Part shown: piece by piece, positions 53,803 to 64,000 of the stretch | Numbering within the stretch: position 1 is the first letter of the stretch | How the letters are laid out: every line of letters begins with the position of its first letter | Notes under the pieces: generated by a model | Told to the model about the DNA's origin: nothing | The model's input: the letters and a program-made list of their open reading frames with translations, nothing else | Databases searched by the model: none | Position numbers and translations under genes: made by a program | Assembly: GCA_003952965.2 (NCBI GenBank) | Contig: CM025850.1 | Span: 8,780,141-8,844,140 of the forward strand | Origin: Morella rubra | Lineage: Eukaryota > Streptophyta > Magnoliopsida > Fagales > Myricaceae | DNA length: 64,000 nucleotides | Reading direction: 5' to 3'

Positions 53803-56253
53803 AAATGATCTAAATTGCGCTTTCTTACAATTAAAAATGTGCAAGGTACTTTGACATACATTATTTTGTATGGGCAATGTTGACACTCAAGGGTGACGTA
53901 TTATAAATTGCAAACTAGTTTAAACAAGTTGGTGACAAAACTAGTAACTCAAGGGTGAGTTTTCAAACTGATGACAATTCAATAGGAGTGATTTTTACAA
54001 AAAAAAAAAAATTGTTGGTAATTCAATGGACTAGATTATTTATCTATCCGAAATTGGAATTAATAGTTCGGAATCCTTTACAAAAATTAACATATTTAGG
54101 GGTCTGCAAATACAAAAAGAGGTCACGAACAACCAATTAAAAGGTATGGTGGATTAATAAGCCAACTGGAAACAATCAAGAGGCATGAAGCTAATCAACT
54201 TGCCATAGAAATGGGGACTAGATTAGTTGAATCAAGAGCCTCTATAACCCAATTATTTAACGAGGCTTAAAGTTTGATGAAGCGTTAACAGACAACTTTA
54301 AAAGTCCTTTAAGGGCATACCACCCTTTCTAGGGTGTCCATCATTATGCACGCGGATTTGGGAACACTCTCCGTCTTTTTGCGCTAACGAATGGAGTGTG
54401 CCAAACTCCATTCGTTAGCCGTGTGGACCGAATCTCTTTGGAGGAGCGTGCGCCTTGGCACCTCCATCTCCAACACACGGGAATGTTCCTCTGCTTTCTC
54501 ACCACATAATTGCTTCGATCGCAGTCCAAACACGTACAGCACGTGGAATGCACAACACCATCACATCGACCAATTGTCTGCACTCTCCACGCGTCCTCGG
54601 TAATATTAGGCGCTGTGCTGGTCTCTTTTGAATTTGTTCAGACCGAATATATTTTTAGTTATAACAAAAAAAAAAAAATTTGGCTAGGGTCTTCTACTAC
54701 TAAGAAGGGTCACTTAACTTCAATGAAAGAGAAATCACTAAAATAGCCATATCACATCTTGACATGTGGAATTTTATTGATCTTATGAGGATTAAGTTTT
54801 TTAACTTCTTTTCCTTTTCTAATCAAATAATTGTCGCATTGAAGCACATGGTTCATTGCATTCGTACTAGTGAGATTGGGACAAATTACATCGCCGGTTC
54901 TGTGTACTTTCGTGAAAACAAACCACAATTTGAAGACGTTTTCGTGATGATGCGTTTTATTTTCTACAAAAATATTAAAGGGAATTGATGTTAGATGATT
55001 TCTATTGTTGTCAAATAATCCACTTGAGAGTCAACAGTAACCAGTTTGTACCGCGCATTAATTTGTTAGAATCTTACTGAAACTATAATTATGGACTTAC
55101 TCAATAGACAATAATTATAGCTTAAATTATAAATTCTGCAGCGAGAGTGTTTATATGGTCGTGAGCAGAAAGAGTTACTATATTAGTTATTCTTTTCTCT
55201 TTTTTGCTTAAAAAAAGAAAAAAAAAATCTCCTCACTAATGATATTTTCGTACCATAGTTTTTTTTTTCTTTCTTTGATGAACATGCTTATCACGAGGAT
55301 TAAAAAAGCAATGCCTCTTAAGACCATGCACGATCAACTGAAATAATGCAGGGGACCCAAAAAAACTGCCCAAGATGTGCCGGATAACACCATATAATTT
55401 CCAGTTCCGGAGTATCAAAATGGTTCTTTTCCTCAATTTGTCGTTGGCTAATAATTAAATACTTTTGGAAGTGGGGGTTGCAGCCTTGCAGGGGGGTACA
55501 TTCGGAGGAATATGCTGGCTGCTGAGTGAGAGTGTCCTTTTGTATCCTAGTGCTTTGAGACTGCGAGGCCCCCATGTACTTTTCTCCTCGTCCGTTTGCG
55601 CAAATCCGACGCCAGAAAGTGCACTAAAAGTGCAACCAAAAAGCCTCACATTCTGCTCTGTTCTGTTCTCTACTCATTGGCCATTGCCGCTACCGACGGC
55701 TGCCCCCCTAAAACTGATCGTTAATCTTTGTTCAGCATGATATAATAGTGCTCCTGCTGAGGCACTTGCTGATCAGCTCAAACCCATCTCAGCCTAAACA
55801 ACTTGTTCTTTAATTTTTCATTGGGCAGGTTATTCTCTGTTTTTTTTTCTTGTTCGAGCATTTGTAGTTTGTTTTCGTAATTGCTGAGCTTACAGAAGGT
55901 TTAAGGGAATTTTCAAATGGAGTTCTGCTGCTCTCCAATTGCTTGTTTTTATTTTATTTTTTTGGATTTAAATATTGAAACCTCTTGTCATGGGAATCAA
56001 TCTCTAGTGAAAGTGATACACTAACCATCGATCGCCAAGATATTCTTTTAATAGTAAAACCAAATCTTTCGGCTTCAAATCTCAGAATCACAGGCTTAAC
56101 ATTATGGTGTGGTTTATTTCTTTTGGAAAAAATGAAATGGCCACTAGTTGAAGATGTTTTCAATTGTTAGTCTAATTCTTCTCACTAGTGACTTGGTTGA
56201 AAAAGTTAAAAGGTACTTTTATCGACAATGACAATTGAAAAGCAGATATTATG
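53658..56253 (+). repeat. Block A, second copy, plus 148 bp of block B
   Basis: Direct repeat of 1-2592. It continues past the point (2444) where palindrome 1 begins, so it includes the first part of block B up to GCAGATATTATG. That proves A and B were contiguous in the source of this copy. The match ends at 56253. Confidence 0.92.
54383..54419. repeat. Perfect 15-bp hairpin, block A copy 2
   Basis: Identical to the hairpin at 725-761. Confidence 0.85.
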
Positions 56254-56275
56254 GCAGTTGATTAAGCAGCTCTTG
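55869..56275. other. Apex spacer of palindrome 2 (407 nt) with 22-nt filler
   Basis: From 55869 to 56253 the sequence is the normal continuation of block A into block B. From 56254 to 56275 there are 22 bases (starting GCAGTTGATTAAGC) that match neither A1, A2 nor A' at this point. At 56276 the reverse-complement copy begins. Fillers of this kind are typical of end joining or template switching. Confidence 0.85.
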
Positions 56276-57723
56276 ACTACAAATGCTCGAACAAGAAAAA
56301 AAAACAGAGAATAACCTGCCCAATGAAAAATTAAAGAACAAGTTGTTTAGGCTGAGATGGGTTTGAGCTGATCAGCAAGTGCCTCAGCAGGAGCACTATT
56401 ATATCATGCTGAACAAAGATTAACGATCAGTTTTAGGGGGGCAGCCGTCGGTAGCGGCAATGGCCAATGAGTAGAGAACAGAACAGAGCAGAATGTGAGG
56501 CTTTTTGGTTGCACTTTTAGTGCACTTTCTGGCGTCGGATTTGCGCAAACGGACGAGGAGAAAAGTACATGGGGGCCTCGCAGTCTCAAAGCACTAGGAT
56601 ACAAAAGGACACTCTCACTCAGCAGCCAGCATATTCCTCCGAATGTACCCCCCTGCAAGGCTGCAACCCCCACTTCCAAAAGTATTTAATTATTAGCCAA
56701 CGACAAATTGAGGAAAAGAACCATTTTGATACTCCGGAACTGGAAATTATATGGTGTTATCCGGCACATCTTGGGCAGTTTTTTTGGTCCCCTGCATTAT
56801 TTCAGTTGATCGTGCATGGTCTTAAGAGGCATTGCTTTTTTAATCCTCGTGATAAGCATGTTCATCAAAGAAAGAAAAAAAAAACTATGGTACGAAAATA
56901 TCATTAGTGAGGAGATTTTTTTTTTCTTTTTTTAAGCAAAAAGAGAAAAGAATAACTATATATAGTAACTCTTTCTGCTCACGACCATATAAACACTCTC
57001 GCTGCAGAATTTATAATTTAAGCTATAATTATTGTCTATTGAGTAAGTCCATAATTATAGTTTCAGTAAGATTCTAACAAATTAATGCGCGGTACAAACT
57101 GGTTACTGTTGACTCTCAAGTGGATTATTTGACAACAATAGAAATCATCTAACATCAATTCCCTTTAATATTTTTGTAGAAAATAAAACGCATCATCACG
57201 AAAACGTCTTCAAATTGTGGTTTGTTTTCACGAAAGTACACAGAACCGGCGATGTAATTTGTCCCAATCTCACTAGTACGAATGCAATGAACCATGTGCT
57301 TCAATGCGACAATTATTTGATTAGAAAAGGAAAAGAAGTTAAAAAACTTAATCCTCATAAGATCAATAAAATTCCACATGTCAAGATGTGATATGGCTAT
57401 TTTAGTGATTTCTCTTTCATTGAAGTTAAGTGACCCTTCTTAGTAGTAGAAGACCCTAGCCAAATTTTTTTTTTTTTGTTATAACTAAAAATATATTCGG
57501 TCTGAACAAATTCAAAAGAGACCAGCACAGCGCCTAATATTACCGAGGACGCGTGGAGAGTGCAGACAATTGGTCGATGTGATGGTGTTGTGCATTCCAC
57601 GTGCTGTACGTGTTTGGACTGCGATCGAAGCAATTATGTGGTGAGAAAGCAGAGGAACATTCCCGTGTGTTGGAGATGGAGGTGCCAAGGCGCACGCTCC
57701 TCCAAAGAGATTCGGTCCACACG

Positions 57724-57760
57724 GCTAACGAATGGAGTTTGGCACACTCCATTCGTTAGC
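57724..57760. repeat. Perfect 15-bp hairpin, block A copy 3
   Basis: Same hairpin as at 725-761, inverted with its block. Confidence 0.85.
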
Positions 57761-58342
57761 ACAAAAAGACGGAGAGTGTTCCCAAATCCGCGTGCATAAT
57801 GATGGACACCCTAGAAAGGGTGGTATGCCCTTAAAGACTTTTAAAGTTGTCTGTTAACGCTTCATCAAACTTTAAGCCTCGTTAAATAATTGGGTTATAG
57901 AGGCTCTTGATTCAACTAATCTAGTCCCCATTTCTATGGCAAGTTGATTAGCTTCATGCCTCTTGATTGTTTCCAGTTGGCTTATTAATCCACCATACCT
58001 TTTAATTGGTTGTTCGTGACCTCTTTTTGTATTTGCAGACCCCTAAATATGTTAATTTTTGTAAAGGATTCCGAACTATTAATTCCAATTTCGGATAGAT
58101 AAATAATCTAGTCCATTGAATTACCAACAATTTTTTTTTTTTTTTGTAAAAATCACCTCCTATTGAATTGTCATCAGTTTGAAAACTCACCCTTGAGTTA
58201 CTAGTTTTGTCACCAACTTGTTTAAACTAGTTTGCAATTTATAATACGTCACCCTTGAGTGTCAACATTGCCCATACAAAATAATGTATGTCAAAGTACC
58301 TTGCACATTTTTAATTGTAAGAAAGCGCAATTTAGATCATTT

Positions 58343-58528
58343 AAAGGGGTGTTTGTTTGCCAAAATTTCGGAGAATATTCCCGAAATTTTGGGAATCTTT
58401 ACTTTATTGAGATTTATTGGGGTTTGTGAAAGGTGAAGTATGTATGTGTAAAAGTTAAAAATTTTGGAGTGTGTTTATTTTGTTAGAAATTTTCAAGTCC
58501 CAAAATATTGGGGAAACAAACGGGACCT
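58343..58528. mobile_element. Short MITE-like element, mirrored copy
   Basis: Mirror of 53619-53802. Confidence 0.6.
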
Positions 58529-58688
58529 AAGTCTTATTAGAGACATATAGAACATAAGAAAAGACGAATTTAATAGTTTAAGGGATCATATCCTTCATAA
58601 TTCTATACTCTAATTGCATTATACACTTAGGAGATACAAAATCAAGCATTAAACACAAAGATGTTATTAGAGATTCACTATCCATAAA

Positions 58689-59055
58689 TACATCCTCTAA
58701 TTATAAGGGTCTTGACACTTTGTATTTTAATCTATTATTTTTGTCACATTACAGCTACTAACTATTGATTTAAAATGTTTTACATCATTTGTTAAAATTT
58801 TAGTTTAATTTAGATGGCAAATAATTTTTTGGGTATGCAAAATGAAAATTTTGTCCTTATAATTTTTTTTTTCATTGACTATTTTAGGAGTATAAAATTA
58901 TAATTTTGAGGCTAGAAAATAAATTTCTGTCCAAACTGACTAAAAATTTTAATGTACAGTGTAAAAGTATCTGAAATTAATAGTTTGTGGGTGTATTATG
59001 ACACAAATTACAGACTGAGGTGCAAAATGTCAATATCCTTATAATTAGAAGATGC
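58689..59055. mobile_element. MITE-like element, mirrored copy
   Basis: Mirror of 53091-53456 with the ACATCCTCTAATTATAAGG and CTTATAATTAGAAGATGC ends. Confidence 0.7.
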
Positions 59056-59685
59056 AAAATATATTTAACCCGAAAAGTAATTTACTTGTTGTTCATGTGT
59101 TGATTCTATGCCGATCATGGAATGCAAAATCAGAGTTATGTGTGAACATAAATGGTGAAATATCTGTAATCTCAAGTTATATGAAGTCATCTTTAAATTA
59201 GAGGCATTATTTCCATCATGTTAAGATTTCATTGTTTTTCTACATTATGCATGATGGCATCCTCAGTGTATGAACTAACACCATGGCGACATATTATCCA
59301 ATTTCTCTCTTAAAGAGACAAAAGTAATTATAGCTTACAAAAAGGATTTAAAATGTTTGGCATCACCAAATTTTAAATTTGTTAAACTTTCTCAGTGAAA
59401 TAAATAAAATATGAAATTTTAGTTAACAATTTTTGTTAACAAAATTCAATAAAACTAAATCTTCTTTCAAATAACAAAAAAACTCAATCACCTATTTAAA
59501 CTTTTTTTGACAAATCCTAAGAAAACTAGATTTAAACAATTCCATCTACTCATCTTATATTTACACTTTTTCACAAACATAAAATTAAATCTGGTATGTT
59601 TTACAAAAATCCATAGAAGTCCATTTTTGAAGATTTGAAATATGGATTTTTTTTTTACACAAAAAACTTCAAAAAAATGATTGAT
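59056..59685. other. Distal upstream region of PFA-DSP
   Basis: AT-rich DNA between two MITE-like elements, with no gene seen. Confidence 0.35.
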
Positions 59686-59887
59686 TATGTTTGGATGGAT
59701 AAAAACATTTTCTGATGAATTTTTTTTTTGTTAGTTGAGATCGGTGAATAGTGTATTAAAAGTTGTTGGAATTTGTAAAAATTTATTAAAAATTATTAAA
59801 ATTGTAAAAAAATTATTAAATTTATAAAAATTATTGAAATCGATGAGATGTAATTGTGAATTTTTTTTCATAGCCAAACATAGCCCT
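59686..59887. mobile_element. MITE-like element upstream of complete PFA-DSP
   Basis: Mirror of 52254-52465. It ends about 285 bp upstream of the TATA element, so it lies at the edge of the promoter. Confidence 0.55.
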
Positions 59888-60171
59888 TCTTTCCTGGATT
59901 ATTTTCAGAATTTTCACGCGCTGCCTAACGCGTCTGAGTTCCGCCCCCATGGGAGCCGGCCCGGGTACTTTCTGCCGTGACCGATTCAAACTTATTTTCG
60001 TTATTATTATAATATTCGGCCTTTTTAATTCACCTTCGTCCTGCTCCTCGCCGTTTTCACTTTATTCTTCTCGACTCTTTTCGTTGAAAAAAAAGAAATC
60101 CCATTTGCTTTCGTCCGGGCGCTGTGCTCCTTTTTCCTGCCGTCTCGCCCTTTTCAACTCTCTTCTTCCCT

Positions 60172-60183
60172 CTATATATATAG
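60172..60183 (+). promoter_or_regulatory. TATA element of PFA-DSP
   Basis: CTATATATATAG about 250 bp before the start codon is followed by a CT-rich leader (TGCTCTCCCTCTTTCCCC) that would contain the transcription start. Confidence 0.6.
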
Positions 60184-60302
60184 ATATTGTGCTCTCCCTC
60201 TTTCCCCACCACGCACACAGCACTCTTAACAACCCTTCAGTCCCTCTCCCTGTCCAAACCTCCTTTCCAACTGTCAAAAAAAAAAAAAGCAGGGGAAAAT
60301 AA

Positions 60303-64000
<3,698 letters not shown>

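Overview
The window is nuclear DNA from a flowering plant, most likely a woody eudicot. The evidence is AT-rich intergenic DNA with many short inverted-repeat transposons, multi-exon genes with GT..AG introns, and two recognisable plant genes: the light-signalling E3 ligase COP1 and a plant/fungal atypical dual-specificity phosphatase (PFA-DSP, Siw14-like). I saw no rRNA, tRNA, CRISPR or bacterial-type operon structure.

The dominant feature is large-scale symmetry. Call the blocks A, B, C and D, with a prime for reverse complement. The window reads A (1-2443), B (2444-25859), a 126-nt spacer, B' (25986-49377), C and A (49381-56253), a 22-nt filler, A' (56276 to about 58490), C' (to 62760), then unique D (62761-64000). 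So there are two palindromes back to back. One has arms of about 23.4 kb and its apex near 25.92 kb. The other has arms of about 6.5 kb and its apex near 56.07 kb. Block A is present three times. The unrearranged order is probably B'-A'-C'-D, that is COP1 followed by PFA-DSP in the same direction. From memory this matches the Arabidopsis neighbours AT2G32950 and AT2G32960.

Each large arm holds one complete 13-exon COP1 gene, left copy on minus and right copy on plus, transcribed away from each other. Each copy carries a different one-base deletion in an exon, so neither is open as read. Each arm also holds a Mutator-like element with a captured DUF1666-type gene fragment, a 511-bp hAT-type element with perfect 8-bp target duplications, and several other MITE-like inverted-repeat elements.

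The second palindrome holds the PFA-DSP gene. The right copy runs from its promoter to the catalytic HCxxGxxRTG exon and leaves the window a few residues before the expected end. The left copy keeps promoter, exon 1 and exon 2, and is cut inside intron 2 where block B' is joined.

Two readings compete. One is a real inverted duplication with template switching. The other is an assembly fold-back of one locus or of two haplotypes. One-base differences at short homopolymers favour some consensus error, while scattered substitutions between arms argue against a simple copy of a single read. No clearly new gene system is visible; the noteworthy object is the rearrangement and its junctions.
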